A stretch of DNA of 64,000 nucleotides from Mayfieldus sp963772265 (GTDB taxonomy: Bacteria > Actinomycetota > Thermoleophilia > Solirubrobacterales > 70-9). A program made the translations under genes and the position numbers. The DNA lies in contig CAVYWS010000003.1 in the NCBI GenBank assembly GCA_963772265.1, positions 124,001-188,000 on the forward strand, written 5' to 3'. Of the stretch, positions 1 to 10,318 are shown one piece after another (within the stretch, counting starts at the first letter, position 1; the number at the start of each line of letters is the position of its first letter). A model generated the notes under the pieces. It saw only the letters and a list, made by a program, of their open reading frames with translations. It ran no database searches and was not told the DNA's origin.

Positions 1-872
1 TCACCGCCGAGGACCGCCGCCGCTGCGGCCAGGCGGTGGGCCTGCTCGGGAAGCCGCTCCAGCCTTGCCTGCACGGAGGCCTGGAGCGCGCGCGGCTGCA
101 GGCTCGCGATCGCGGTCGCTCCGGCCGCGGTCGGCTCGACCCCGGTGGCCCCAGCCTCGGCGAGCAGGCTGTGGAGGTAGAAGGGGTTCCCGCCGCTGGC
201 GTGGCTGCATGCCGCGCAGAAGACAGGATCGGTGTCGGGGTGGGTGCCCTTCACCAACCGCCTGACCGCCGCCTCGCTGAGCGGCTCCGGTGACAGCCGC
301 CGAGCCGCCTCGTGGCGGCGCAGGTGACCGACCAGGTCCTCCTCCCCCTCGCCGGCCCTGACCGCGATCGCAATCGCCACCGGGAGCCCCTCGATGCGCT
401 CGGCGAGAAAGTTGAGGAACTCGAGGCTTGCGACGTCGGACCAGTGTGCGTCATCGACGGCGATCAGCAGCGGTTGGCGCTCGGCAAGGCTCATGACCTG
501 CCAGTACAGCCCGTAGAGGAGGGGAAAGAGCGACTCTGCGGAGCCGACTGGGAGGCCCGGGGCTCGCGCCTTCAGCAGCGGCGCGGCAAGCGCCGCCGGC
601 CCGGTGAGCGTCGGCGGGTCGGAGAAGAGCTGGAGGACGACCCCGAACGGGAACCCGGTTTCAAGATCGATCCCCCTGGCGATCAAAGGGCGCATCCGCC
701 TGGCCCGCGCCCGCGTCCCTGCCTCGACCAGCAACCTCGACTTGCCTATCCCGGCCTCGCCCTCGACGAACAGCAGCGCACCCTCGCCGCGCACCGTGGC
801 GGCGAGAGCGCGGTCGATCGCCTCCAGCTCGCTCTCCCGTTCGAGCAACGGTCCCTGGTCGGGACGGGACAC
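1..872 (-). CDS. LuxR/AAA-type ATP-binding regulator, N-terminal part (runs off left edge)
   Basis: An open frame runs uninterrupted from a GTG at 872 to the window edge, about 290 codons. It begins with a short leader and LLERESEL, the usual entry to the AAA_16 domain of large LuxR-type regulators. Walker A is GEAGIGKS (residues 38-45) and Walker B is LLIAVDDAHW (135-144), followed by the SGGNPFYL segment typical of these ATPases. The family consists of cytoplasmic signal-responsive transcription factors with a C-terminal helix-turn-helix; that part would lie beyond the edge, so DNA binding is inferred. There is no strong Shine-Dalgarno sequence before the GTG, so the start is uncertain. The reading frame is clean, unlike several neighbours. 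Confidence 0.8.
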   Translation of the reverse strand, partial: MSRPDQGPLLERESELEAIDRALAATVRGEGALLFVEGEAGIGKSRLLVEAGTRARARRMRPLIARGIDLETGFPFGVVLQLFSDPPTLTGPAALAAPLLKARAPGLPVGSAESLFPLLYGLYWQVMSLAERQPLLIAVDDAHWSDVASLEFLNFLAERIEGLPVAIAIAVRAGEGEEDLVGHLRRHEAARRLSPEPLSEAAVRRLVKGTHPDTDPVFCAACSHASGGNPFYLHSLLAEAGATGVEPTAAGATAIASLQPRALQASVQARLERLPEQAHRLAAAAAVLGG

Positions 873-976
873 AGGAGTAAGTATCCGCCTCGCGCGCCGA
901 ATGCGCCAAGTGAAATCTCGTGATCCGCACACGACGGTGCGGTCCGGTCGCCCTGACTTCGTGCGCGCGGGGTCGC

Positions 977-1950
977 CTAACGCGGCCGCGGCCCCCAAGC
1001 GGGCGCGCCGATATTGCCGCCGAATCCCTCGGGGTCGGTGCCGGCGCTGTCGAATGTCTTGAGGCGGCGGCCGTCGCTGCGCATCACCTCGATCTCGGTC
1101 GAGTAGCGGGTGGTGCGAAGAGCGGCGATGTGCCGGCCGTCGGGGGCGAACGCCGGATCCGTGAAGCAGCCGCCGGCGAAGCAGTCGCCGCGGCTGCGGG
1201 TGAGCGCCTTGACGTGGCTCCCATTCGCGCGCGCCACGAAGACGTTGGGCCCGCCGTGGCCGCGGTCGCTGGCGAAGGCGATCCGGCGGCCGCTCGGCGC
1301 ATAGTCGGGGTCGAGCTCCTTACGCGGGCCGTCGATCAGCACGCGGAGGCGCGTCCCGTCGGGTCGCATCGAGAAGATGTCAGTGCGGTCGCGCCTGCCG
1401 TCGCGGTCCCGGTCGCTGACGAAGGCGATCCGCCTGCCGTTCGGCGAGACGACCGGATCGGAGTCCGTGTGGGGGCCGCGGGTGAGCTGGCGCAAGCCGG
1501 TGCCGTCGAGGCGGATCGTGAACAGGTGGGTGTGCCCGCCGGCGTGGCGGGCGAAGGCGATCCGGCCTCCGTGCGGGAAGAAGGAGGGGTCCGAGTCGAA
1601 GAAGGGGCCGTCGGTCAGCTGCCTGATCCCCGATCCGTCGCTGTTGATCAAGTAGATGTGGGAGTCGCCGCCCGGCAGCCCGACGGCGTCGCGGTCGGCC
1701 GCGAACGCGATCTGGCGGCCGCTGCGCGAGAAGGACGGGTTGCGGTCGTCAAGCCGTCGGTCAGCCGCTCCGGCGCCTGGTTGACCCTGGGGCCGTGGAC
1801 GAACAGACCGCCGGAGCCGCCGGTCAGCTCGTCGCCGGTGAACTTCGAGTAGGCGATCGGGCCGGGCGTGCCCGGGAACGCGGCGCGCGAAGGGTCGGCA
1901 CCCAGCGCCAACACCGCGGCCGCGATCGCAAGCCCGGCCAGCAGCGCCAC
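977..1950 (-). CDS. secreted TolB-like/PD40 beta-propeller protein (one frameshift)
   Basis: It starts at a GTG with a hydrophobic signal sequence (ALLAGLAIAAAVLALGA) followed by AFPGTPGPIAYS. The body has at least five WD40-like PD40 blades of the form GRRIAF-S-RD-D-IF-MRPDGT-LR-LT, as in TolB C-terminal propellers. The frame breaks near 1757 between RLTDG and DDRNPSF, where one base appears lost; downstream the protein is continuous to a stop at 977. The role is inferred: an exported propeller of unknown ligand, a very common type in Thermoleophilia. It is divergent from the YVTN gene, sharing about 225 bp of upstream DNA. I judge it an indel-affected gene rather than a true pseudogene. Confidence 0.7.
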
Positions 1951-2175
1951 GGACCGCCGGCCGGTGCTAGGTGGGATCGCCGCTGGAACTCACGCCTTGC
2001 TCCCCATCTTCTCGGTGACGGGCCAACGCTAGTCGAGCCTGAACGCCAATTCACAAAGTTCGTGGTCCGACCACGACGCGAGCACGTGGGGTTCACGCCT
2101 AGCCTCGTCACCGTGGAGAGTGAGAGGGCCGAAACGCGGGCAGCGGTCGGGAAATGGACCCGGCGGGGCGCGACG

Positions 2176-3768
2176 ATGGCGCTGACAGCGATTGCCTGCG
2201 CCATCCTCCCGGTGTCGTCGGCGCGGGCCCGCAACGCCTACGTCACCACCGACACCGAGCCGGGCACGGTCTCGGTGATCGATACCAGGACCAACACCCT
2301 GGTGGGGGCGCCAATCGCGGTCGGCAACTTCCCGGAAGGAATCGCGATCACCCCCGACGGCAGCCGCGCCTACGTCGCGAACAACGGCTCGGACAGGGTC
2401 TCGGTGATCGACACCGCCACCGGCAATCCGTGGTGGGGGCGATCCCGGTCGGCGATCGGGGCGCACCGCGGTCGCGATCACCCCCGACGGCGCCCGGGCC
2501 TACGTCGCCAACTTCAGAGCTCCGACGACGTCTCGGTGATCGATATCCAGCCGCAACGCCGTGCTGGGGGCACCGATCCCGGTCGGCACCAACCCTTCCG
2601 GGATCGCGATCACCCCCGACGGCAGCCGCGCCTACGTCACCAACGCCGACCTCGGAGCGTCGCGGTGATCGACACCGAGGCCGACGTCGTGTCGGGGCGC
2701 CGATCCCGGTCGGCAGCTCCCCGATCGGGCTCGCGATCACCCCGGACGGGGAGCCGCGCCTACGTCGCCAACTCGGGCTCCAACAACGTCTCGGTGATCG
2801 ACACCACGACCAACACGGTGGTGGGGGCACCGATCGCCGTCGGCTCCGGCCCGAGCAGCGATCGCGATCACTGCCCGACGGCTCCCGTGCCTACGTCATC
2901 AACGTCGGCCCGGACAACGTCTCGGTCATCGACACCGCAGACCAACACAGTGGTCGGGGCACCGATCGCAGTCGGAGCCAACCCGGACGCGATCGCGATC
3001 ACCCCCGACGGCAGCCGGGCTTACGTCGCCAACAACGACTCGGGGGAACCGTCACGGTGATCGACACCGCAGACCAACACCGTGCAACAGGCGCGACCGA
3101 TGGACGGCGGCTCCAGCGCGTTCGGCGATCGCGATCGCCCCAAACCAGCCTCCGCGGGCAAGGCTCCGTGCCCCGGCCAGGAAGTTCAAGGCGACCCTCA
3201 AGGGCGCCGGATCAAGCGACCCCGACGGCGGGATCGCCACCTACGAGATGGTTCTTCGGCGACGGCAGCAGCGCCAACGACGGCAGGCCCGACCGTGAGG
3301 CACCGCTACCGCAAGGTGGGTCTGTTCAAGGCCAGGCTCACGGTCTCCGACGACGAGGGCTGCTCGACCGCGTTGGTGTTCACCGGCCAGACCGCCTACT
3401 GCAATGGCTCCTCGCTCGCCTCGGTGACCCGCCGCGTGGCCACCTTCAAGCTTGCAAAGCTGCGGGTGAACAGGGAGAAGGGCATCGCGAAGCTGATCGT
3501 CAAGGTGCCCGGCCAAGGGGCACCTGAAGGTCGCCGGCAAGGGGAGTGCACAGAAGCAGCGGCCGGCCGGGCAGTGTGGCGAGCGCTTTCGAGAGCTCGT
3601 CAAGCACAAGGGAAGGGTGCAGCTCCGGATCAAGGCGAAGGGCCGCAAGAAGCGAAAGCTCAACCAGAACGGCAAGGTCAAGGTCAAGGTCAAGGTCGAT
3701 CTTCAAGCCCAAGGGCGGAGACCGCAATGTGCAGCACCAGGAAGGTGAAGCTGGTAAAGCGACGCTAG
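2176..3768 (+). pseudogene. secreted YVTN-repeat beta-propeller with PKD-like C-terminus, many frameshifts
   Basis: After a signal peptide (ACAILPVSSARA) come about seven to eight repeats of roughly 40 residues with the pattern VSVIDT-TNT-VG-PI-VG and AITPDGSRAYVAN, the YVTN beta-propeller family. A PKD-like segment follows (FFGDGS, RHRYRKVGLFKARLTVSD), then a Lys-rich tail ending KVKLVKRR. Nearly every repeat changes reading frame, with roughly eight or more single-base shifts between about 2430 and 3725, so no full-length product is possible as written. The start is placed at ATG 2176; GTG 2113 in the same frame would give a longer leader. The family is extracellular and its ligand is unknown. 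The shift density is higher than around it, so either real decay or a poorly polished repeat region. Confidence 0.65.
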
Positions 3769-3822
3769 CTCGAGTCTCGCCGGACGGGGTCGCACAGAGC
3801 GGAGGGCATAGGATCGCCGCCG

Positions 3823-4795
3823 ATGCCCACCGCGTTCGTCACCGGCGGCTCCGGCTTCATCGGCGGTCGGCTGATCGAGCGGTTGACCGACGAGGGATGG
3901 GCGGTTCGCGCCCTGGCCCGCTCCGAGGAGTCTGAAAAGAGCGTCGCCGAGCGTGGCGCCGAGCCGGTGCGCGGCGAGCTCGGCGACGCGGGCTCGATCG
4001 CCGCCGGCGCCGAGGGCTGCGAGCTGGCCTTCCATCTCGCCGCCCATCTCGGCGACTACGGGCCCTGGGAGGAGTTCGAGCGCGACAACGTCGAGGGCAC
4101 CCGCAACGCCCTCGACGGCTGCGCCCGGGCCGGGGTGCGGCGCTTCGTGCACTGCGGAACCGAGGCCGCGCTGATGGCCGGCGAGCCGCTCGTCGGCGTC
4201 GACGAGACGGCGCCGCTGCGGCCCGACTCCCCCGCCCCCTATCCGGCGACCAAGGCGAAGGCGGAGCAGCTCGTCCGCGACGCCAACCGCGACGGCTTCG
4301 AGACGGTGGTGCTGCGACCGCGCTTCGTCTGGGGCCTCGGCGACACGACGCTGCTGCCGGAGATGGTCGAGCATGGTCGAGGCGGGACGGTTCGTCTGGG
4401 TCGGCGGCGGCGGCCAGCTCACCGCGACGACCCACGTCGCCAACGTGGTCGAGGGGTTGATCCTGGCGGCGAAAGAGGGCAGGCCCGGCGAGGCCTACTT
4501 CGTCACCGACGGCGATCCGGTGGTCTTCCGCGAGTTCGTCTCGGCGATGATCGAGACCCAGGGCGTCGAGCCGCCGACCCGGACGATGCCGGGCTGGCTC
4601 GGTCACGCCCTGGCGGCGGTCGGCGAGCCGGCCTGGAGCCATCTGCCGCTGCCGGGGCGGCCTCCGCTGACCCGCTTCACCTTCTGGGTCCTGACCCAGG
4701 AGTGCACGATCGACGACTCAAAGGCGCGGAGCGAGCTCGGATATGCGCCGATCGTCAGCCGCGAGCAGGGCCTGGCCGAGCTGCGCGGTGCGTGA
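3823..4795 (+). CDS. NAD-dependent epimerase/dehydratase (extended SDR), one frameshift
   Basis: This is an extended short-chain dehydrogenase. The Rossmann motif TGGSGFIG lies at residues 7-14 and the catalytic Y140-x-x-x-K144 sits in PYPATKAK. The C-terminal substrate domain (FVWVGGGGQLTATTHVANV, then TFWVLTQECTIDDSKARSELGY) resembles the 3-beta-hydroxysteroid dehydrogenase/dihydroflavonol reductase branch, so the substrate could be a sterol-like or sugar-nucleotide compound. The frame breaks near 4370, where MVEH of the first frame meets MVEAGRF of the second, consistent with one inserted or missing base. Both halves are otherwise fully conserved-looking, so I treat it as one gene. It is followed by a hairpin and then mscS. 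Confidence 0.75.
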
Positions 4796-4815
4796 GAAGC
4801 GTCACACGTCACCGA

Positions 4816-4850
4816 ACGATTCAAATCGCCCGGGGTGATTTGCTAATCGT
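4816..4850. promoter_or_regulatory. 12-bp inverted repeat upstream of the mscS-like gene
   Basis: ACGATTCAAATC at 4816-4827 pairs with GATTTG at 4837-4842 and AATCGT at 4845-4850, giving a 12-bp stem with a two-base bulge and a 9-base loop. It is strikingly AT-rich for this genome and ends 10 bases before the mscS start. It lacks a T-tract, so it is not a classical terminator. It may be an operator or a structured leader; function is inferred only. Confidence 0.4.
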
Positions 4851-4859
4851 GTAGGGGCC

Positions 4860-5782
4860 ATGTTCTCGTGGCGACGCGACAACCAACGTCGCGTGTTCGA
4901 ACGCCGCACCCAGGTTTGGCAGGAGGTCGGGCTGGGGGCGGAGGTCGACGCGCGTTCGGCTGCCCGGGCGAAGGGCCAGCTGGTGGTCCTCGCTGCCCTG
5001 ATCGTCGGGGTGATGGTCGTCTTCAGCCACCGCCACGAGCTCTTCGGCTCCTACGCCCGCTACGACCGCTACGCGACCGCGGTCGCGCTGGTCATCCTCG
5101 GCTGGGCGCTGGCCCGGGCGCTGGCGGGGGGCCTCGCTCCGTCGCTGTTCCGCCGCATGGACCCCGGCACCGCCGGCACCGTCGGCTTCCTGATCCGCCT
5201 GGTCTCGATCGTGGTCGTGATCGCGTCGCCCTGCGGCTGGTCGGCCTCAGCGCCGGCTCGCTGGCGGTCGGCGGCGCGTTCACCGCGGTGATCCTCGGTC
5301 TCGCGGCCCAGCAGACGATCGGCAACGTCTTCGCCGGCATCGTGCTGCAGAGCGCGCGGCCGTTCCGGGTCGGCGAGCGGGTGCGGCTGCAAGGCCGGGC
5401 CGCTGGGCGGCGAGGTCGAGGGGATCGTCGGCTCGCTGGGGCTTTTCTACGTCACCCTGGTCGACAGGAGCCAACCGCCTGATGATCCCCAACAGCCTCA
5501 TGCTGCAGGTCGGGGTGATGCCGCTGCGCGAGCCGGACAGGGTCGAGCTGCGGGCCCGCTTCCCGGCCGACACGACCCCCAGCGAGGTGCAGGAGATGCT
5601 CAGCGACCAGGTCGAGGCGCCGATGCGCTACCCGCCCCACATCGAGCTCGAGGAGCTCGAGCGCGACCAGGTGGTGCTGAAGATCACCGCCGTGCCCGAG
5701 CGGCGCTCGGACGGCTCGCGCCTGGCTTCGGAGATCCTCGCGGTCGCCCGCTCGCGGGGGCCCGGTCGCCCGGGCAGCCTAG
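4860..5782 (+). CDS. MscS-family small-conductance mechanosensitive channel (frameshifted)
   Basis: Hydrophobic helices near residues 40-57, 72-90 and 108-122 precede the pore-lining TM3 and its diagnostic LGLAAQQTIGNVFAGI segment. The cytoplasmic beta domain follows (RPFRVGERV, EGIVGSLGLFYVTLVD, MIPNSLM) with an alpha/beta C-terminal domain. Channels of this family release solutes on hypo-osmotic shock from the inner membrane. The frame shifts near 5228 (one G lost before VALRLVGL), 5400 (extra A) and 5470 (extra C), and again just before the end. The stop is placed at TAG 5780-5782, overlapping the convergent MerR stop. All four shifts are single bases, so sequencing error is the likelier cause. 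Confidence 0.7.
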
Positions 5783-6504
5783 GCCCGACTACTGCGCTCG
5801 CGCTCGCGCTCCAGCTCGGCGATCAGCATCTTCGTGTGCATCGCCGCGATCAGGTCCTTGAGCGGCTCGGCTCCGGCCTCGATCAGCTCCATCGCCCGGT
5901 CGGTGTCCATCTGCCCGGCGAGGCGGTCCATCAGGACCTCGACCTCCTCGCGGACCAGCTCCTCCATCGCCCGCTTGTAGCGCAGGGTGTCGTAGACGGT
6001 GAAGCCGATCTCCTGCTCGATAGCCGCCGGCCCGGAAGCGGCTGATCGCCTCGATGATCCGGACGTCGGAGGCCGTGTAGCCGCGGCTGTTCGGGCTCAG
6101 GACCTCGATCTCCTCGAGCCGGTCGAGCACCTCGGCGGGGACGTCGTAGCGCTTGCGCACCTCGGCGGCGCTGGTCCGGGTCCGCTCCCCGGCCAGGGCC
6201 CGCTCGAGGATCCGGTCCTCGAGCTCGACCAGGGCGCGGGCGCGCTCGGGGTCCTCCTCGAGCACCTCGCGGATCACCTTCAGCGGCATGAAGCGCTCCT
6301 CCTGCAGCTGCTTGATCAGCCGGATGCGGTCGGCGAACTCGGGCGGGTAGTAGGCCATGTTGCGGCTCGTCTTCACCGGCTCGGGCAGCAGCCCCTCGCG
6401 CAGGTAGTGCTTGATCGTCGCCGCCGAGACGCCCGAGGCCTCGGCCAGCTCGCCCATCCGCAGCAGTGGCTCTTCCGTCGGCGGCTCGCGGCCCGGGTGG
6501 CCAT
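5779..6504 (-). CDS. MerR-family transcriptional regulator (frameshifted)
   Basis: The N-terminal winged helix is typical of MerR: LLRMGELAEASGVSAATIKHY with recognition helix and wing, then YYPPEFADRIRLIKQLQ. A long coiled-coil follows and a second part (MEELVREEVEVLMDRLAGQM) of the effector domain. The uninterrupted frame begins only at ATG 6457, but an ATG at 6504 sits four bases after the upstream BKACE stop and rejoins the frame with one base change, so I prefer 6504. A second shift lies near 6025. It is co-directional with and directly downstream of the BKACE gene, which suggests it controls that acyl-CoA operon. The effector is unknown. Confidence 0.7.
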
Positions 6505-6508
6505 CGCG

Positions 6509-7411
6509 CTAGCCCTCCGCCGCGGCCGGCTCGCGGCGCGGCACGCCGAGCATCTCGCGCGCCTCGGCGACGGTCGCCGCGCGCCGCCCCATGTCCTCGG
6601 CCATCTGCCGCGCCTTGGCGATCAGCTCGCCGTTGGACTTCGCCATCTCGCCGTTCGGGCAGATAGAAGTTGTCCTCGAGCCCGACCCGGGCGTTGCCGC
6701 CCAGCGCCAGGGCCGCGGCGACCAGCTTCCACTGGTCGCGCGAGATCCCGATCACCTGCCACTGGTTCTGGCCCTCGGCGCCGCCGGGGATCTGCTCGGA
6801 CATGAAGGCGACGTTGCGCGGCGTTCGGCCGGATGCCGCCGTTGACGCCCATCACCAGCGAGACCTGGAGCGGCTCGGCGAGCAGGCCCATGTCGAGCAG
6901 CGGATCGAGGTTGGCGATGTGGCCGGCGTCGAAGCACTCGTGCTCGGGCTTGATCCCGATCTCGCGCATCGCCTTGAGGAACTCGATGATCGTCTCGAAG
7001 CTGTTCTCGAACACCGCCTTGAAGACGAACTCCTTGCGGCGCTTCGAGTACTTGGCGTAGTTCATCGAGCTCATGTTCAGCGCCGCGACGTCGGGGCGCA
7101 GCTCGCGCAGGTACTCGATCCGCTTCTCGATCGGGATGCCGATCGCGCCGGTCGAGTAGTTGATGATCACGTCGTCGACCGCGCCGAGGATCGCCTCGGT
7201 GATCGTGCGGAAGTCCTCGATCTCATAGGAGGGCATGCCGTCGGGCGTGCGGGCGTGGATGTGGATCTGCGAGCCGCCCTCGTCGACGATCCGCGCCGCC
7301 TCGGCCGCCGTACTCCTCCGGCGTGTAGGGGATCGCCGGGCACTGGTCGCGGTTGGCGACCGCGCCCGAGATCGAGCAGCTGATGATCGCCGGGTCCTCG
7401 AAGCGGCTCAT
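6509..7411 (-). CDS. beta-keto acid cleavage enzyme, BKACE/DUF849 family (frameshifted)
   Basis: BKACE enzymes condense a beta-keto acid with acetyl-CoA to give acetoacetate and a new acyl-CoA, using Zn2+. Family signatures are visible: ISCSISGA near the N-terminus, the metal-binding HIHAR, NYSTGA, NMSSMNY, ECFDAGH, LVMGVNGGIRPNA and WQVIGISRDQWKL. The frame breaks near 7305, 6833 and 6660 with single-base changes. The ATG at 7411 overlaps the stop of the preceding NTF2-like gene (ATGA), indicating translational coupling within an operon with the carboxyltransferase and enoyl-CoA hydratase. The family was described through 3-keto-5-aminohexanoate and dehydrocarnitine cleavage; the substrate here cannot be read from sequence. 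Confidence 0.8.
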
Positions 7412-7820
7412 CGGGTCTCGTCCGTTGCCGCCTGGCCGCCAGTGCCGCATCGACGGTCGAGGAAGCTCTGCAGCCGGGCGATCTTGTCGCCCTCGAACGA
7501 GAGCACAGACCCGAGCGGCTGATCCAGCTCGACGCCGCTGCCGCGCCCCTTCGCGACCACTCGTCCGACGCCGACGACCTGGTCGCCGACCGCGCGGAAC
7601 TCGTCCGATCTCGATCTCGAAGCTCTCCCAGGTCTCGTCCAGGTCCTCGAAGAACGCGGATCATCTCCTCGGCTCCGTGCACGGAGCCGCCCTCGACCGT
7701 GCGGCGACCGCGGGGACGAACTCGAAGTCCGGCGACGGCGTGCTCGCGCAGCCACTCGACGTCGCGGCGGTTCCAGGCGTCGAGGCCATCGCGGGTCAGC
7801 TCGACCCGCCGGTCGCTCAT
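7408..7820 (-). CDS. SnoaL/NTF2-like small protein (frameshifted)
   Basis: A protein of about 137 residues starting MSDRRVELTRDGLDAWNRRD and ending in a strand-rich NTF2 fold (EFRAVGDQVVGVGRVVAKG, VLSFEGDKIARLQSFLDR). SnoaL/NTF2-like proteins form small cone-shaped barrels that act as isomerases, cyclases, hydratases or binding partners. The middle (7610-7730) contains several single-base shifts, so the ligand pocket cannot be read confidently. ATG 7820 overlaps the carboxyltransferase stop, and its own stop overlaps the BKACE ATG, so the three genes look strictly coupled. A catalytic role in the same acyl-CoA pathway is inference from position. Confidence 0.65.
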
Positions 7821-9458
7821 ACCGGCATCACGCCGTGCTTCTTCCACGGCCGCTCGACCCGCTTGTCCTTCGCCATCCGCAGCCCGCTGATGATCGTCGG
7901 CCGGGTCTCGCGCGGATCGATGATGTCGTCGATCAGGTCGTTGCGCGCCGCGAGGTAGGGGTCGATCTGCTGCTTGACCGCCGTCGAGCATCTGCTCGCG
8001 CGTCGCCTCGGGATCGTCGGAGGCCTCGATCGCCGAGCGGCCGATGATGTTGACGGCGCCCTCCGGCGCCCATGACCGAGATCTCGGCGCTCGGCCAGGC
8101 GACGATCAGGTCGGGCTCATAGGCCTTGCCGCACATCACGTAGTAGCCGGCGCCGTAGGCCTTGCGGACCACGACGGTGACCTTCGGCACCGTCGCGCGG
8201 GAGACCGCGTAGAGCATCTTCGCCCCGTGGCGGATGATCCCCGCCTGCTCGACCTTCGAGCCGACCATGAAGCCGGGCACGTCCTGGAGGAAGACCAGCG
8301 GGATGTTGAAGGCGTCGCAGAGGTTGATGAAGCGAGCCGCCTTGTCGGCGGAGTCGTTCTCGAGGATCCCGGCGAGCTGCTTCGGCTGGTTGGCGACGAT
8401 CCCGCAGGGCATGCCGCCGAAGCGGGCCAGGCAGGTGATCAGCGTCTTCGCGAACTTCGGCTTGATGTCGAAGTACTCGCCGTCGTCGACGATCTCGCGG
8501 ATCACCTCGTACATGTCGTAGGGCTGGCGCGAGGACTCGGGGACGATGTCGAGCAGCTCTCCGACATCCGGTCGTCGGGGTCGGAGGTCTCGCGGATCGG
8601 CGGCTTCTGCTCGCAGTTGGAGGGGAAGTAGGAGAGGTAGGGCTTGATCGCCTCGATGCACTCGGGGTCGTCGGCGACCTCGAGGTCGCCGACGCCGGAC
8701 TTGCGGCAGTGGACCTTGGCGCCGCCGAGCTCCTCCATCGAGATGTCCTCGCCGGTGACCGCCTTGGTCAGGTGCGGCCCGGCCAGCGCCATCGCGCCCT
8801 GGCCGACGACCATCGGCACGAAGTCGGCGAGGCCGGGGATGTAGGCGGTGCCGGCGGCGCAGGGGCCGAGCATCGCGGCGACCAGCGGCACCACGCCCGA
8901 CATCATGACCTCCTCGCGGAACAGGTGGCCCGAGCCGGCGAACAGCGAGCCGGCCGCCTCCTGGATCCGCGCCCCGGCCGAGTCGAGCAGCCAGATCAGC
9001 GGCATCCGCTTCTGCAGCGCCATCTCGCGCAGGCGGCCGACCTTGAACTCGCCGGTCATCCCCATCGAGCCGGCCATCACGGTGAAGTCGTAGGCGGCGA
9101 TCGCGCAGCGGCGGCCGTCGACGTCGCCCCAGCCGGTGATCACGCCGTCGGCGGGGGCCTCCTTGCCCTCCATCGAGCGCTGCGAGAAGTGCGGCCCGGC
9201 CTGGATCCCGATCTCGACGAAGGTGCCCGGGTCGACCAGCAGGTCGATCCGCTCGCGCGCGGTCAGCTTGCCGCGCTCGTGCTGGACCGCGATCTTCTCC
9301 TCGCCGCCGCCGAGCTTCGCCTTCTCGCGGCGCTCGTGCAGGTCGTCGACCAGGTGCTTCATCCCGGTCTCCTCGCCGGCTTCGTCTTCGGCCGGGGCCT
9401 CGGGAGCCTCGGCCTTGTGCTCTGTCGCCTTGCCCTTCGACTTGTCCTTCGTCGCCAT
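7817..9458 (-). CDS. acyl-CoA carboxylase, carboxyltransferase (beta) subunit (two frameshifts)
   Basis: This is a complete biotin-dependent carboxyltransferase of the PccB/AccD type, about 547 residues. It transfers carboxyl from biotin to an acyl-CoA. Recognisable blocks include HERGKLTARERIDLL, DFTVMAGSMG, WLLDSAGARIQE, GPCAAGTAYIPGLADF, SYFPSNCEQKPP, FDIKPKFAKTLITCLARFGG, VPGFMVGSKVEQAGIIRHGA and MCGKAYEPDL. Shifts lie near 8565 and 8063. An acidic/Ala-rich N-terminal extension of about 35 residues precedes the domain. ATG 9458 is fused to the upstream hydratase stop as TGATG. No biotin carboxylase subunit is adjacent, so it must pair with one encoded elsewhere. Substrate specificity (propionyl, methylcrotonyl or other) is not determinable. 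Confidence 0.85.
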
Positions 9459-10241
9459 CAGCGTCCCTTCCATTTCGGTTCGCGTTTTTCGAAGAACGCC
9501 TGCACGCCCTCCAGGATGTCCTCGGTCTGAAGGTCAGCGAGAGCTGGGAGCGCAGGAACTCGAGCGCGTCGTCGAGCGCCATGTCCTGCTGGCGGTACAT
9601 CGCGTCGTGGCCGAGCCGCATCAGCACCGGGCTCTTCGAGGCGAGCTTCGTCGCCCATTCGGCGACCGCCGCGTCGAACTCGTCCGCCGGCACCACCTTG
9701 TTGGCGAGCCCGTACTCGACCGCCTCCTCGGCGCTCATCCGCTCGCCAGCAGCATCATCTCGTTGACCTTCTTGCGGGGACGTTGCGGTAGATGATCGCC
9801 ATGATCATGTACGGGAAGGCGCCGACGTTGATCTCCGGCGTGCCGAAGGTCGCGCCCTCGCTTGGCGATCAGCAGGTCGCAGGAGAGCGCCAGGCCCATG
9901 CCGCCGGCGAGCACGTGGCCGTTGAGCGCGCACAGCGACGGCTTGCCGAGCCGCGGCATCAGCCGGAAGAACTCGAGGAAGAGGTCGGAGGCGAAGTGCT
10001 TCTGGACCAGCGGCACGTCGGCGCCGAAGCCGCCGAGGTCGGCGCCGGCGCAGAAGACCTTCTCGCCGGCGCCGGTCAGCACCACCGCGCGCACCTCGTC
10101 GGCGTCGCGCGCCAGCTTCATCGCGTCGACCAGCTCGGCCAGCATCTGGCCCGAGAGCATGTTGCGCTTCTCGGGGTCGTTCAGGGTCACGGTGGCGACG
10201 CCGTCGGCGACCTCGTAGAGCACCTTCTCCTCGGCGGCCAT
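9458..10241 (-). CDS. enoyl-CoA hydratase/isomerase family protein (frameshifted)
   Basis: Crotonase-fold protein: VTLNDPEKRNMLSGQM near the N-terminus, oxyanion hole segments GEKVFCAGADLGGF and LNGHVLAGGMGLALSCDL, then FGTPEINVGAFPYM with the second acidic residue position present. The first catalytic Glu position is a Gly (GGMGLA), so hydration by the canonical two-Glu mechanism is doubtful; isomerase or lyase activity is possible. Shifts occur near 9860, 9742 and 9525. Its stop overlaps the carboxyltransferase ATG, and it is divergent from the acyl-CoA dehydrogenase across a 77-bp shared promoter region. It is therefore the first gene of the minus-strand catabolic operon. Confidence 0.75.
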
Positions 10242-10318
10242 CGCGGGCCAAGATACCAGTGGGAAGTAGGAAGTGCTACTGTCCACTCTGCCCGGAGCCG
10301 TCCAGCCAGGAGGAGACA

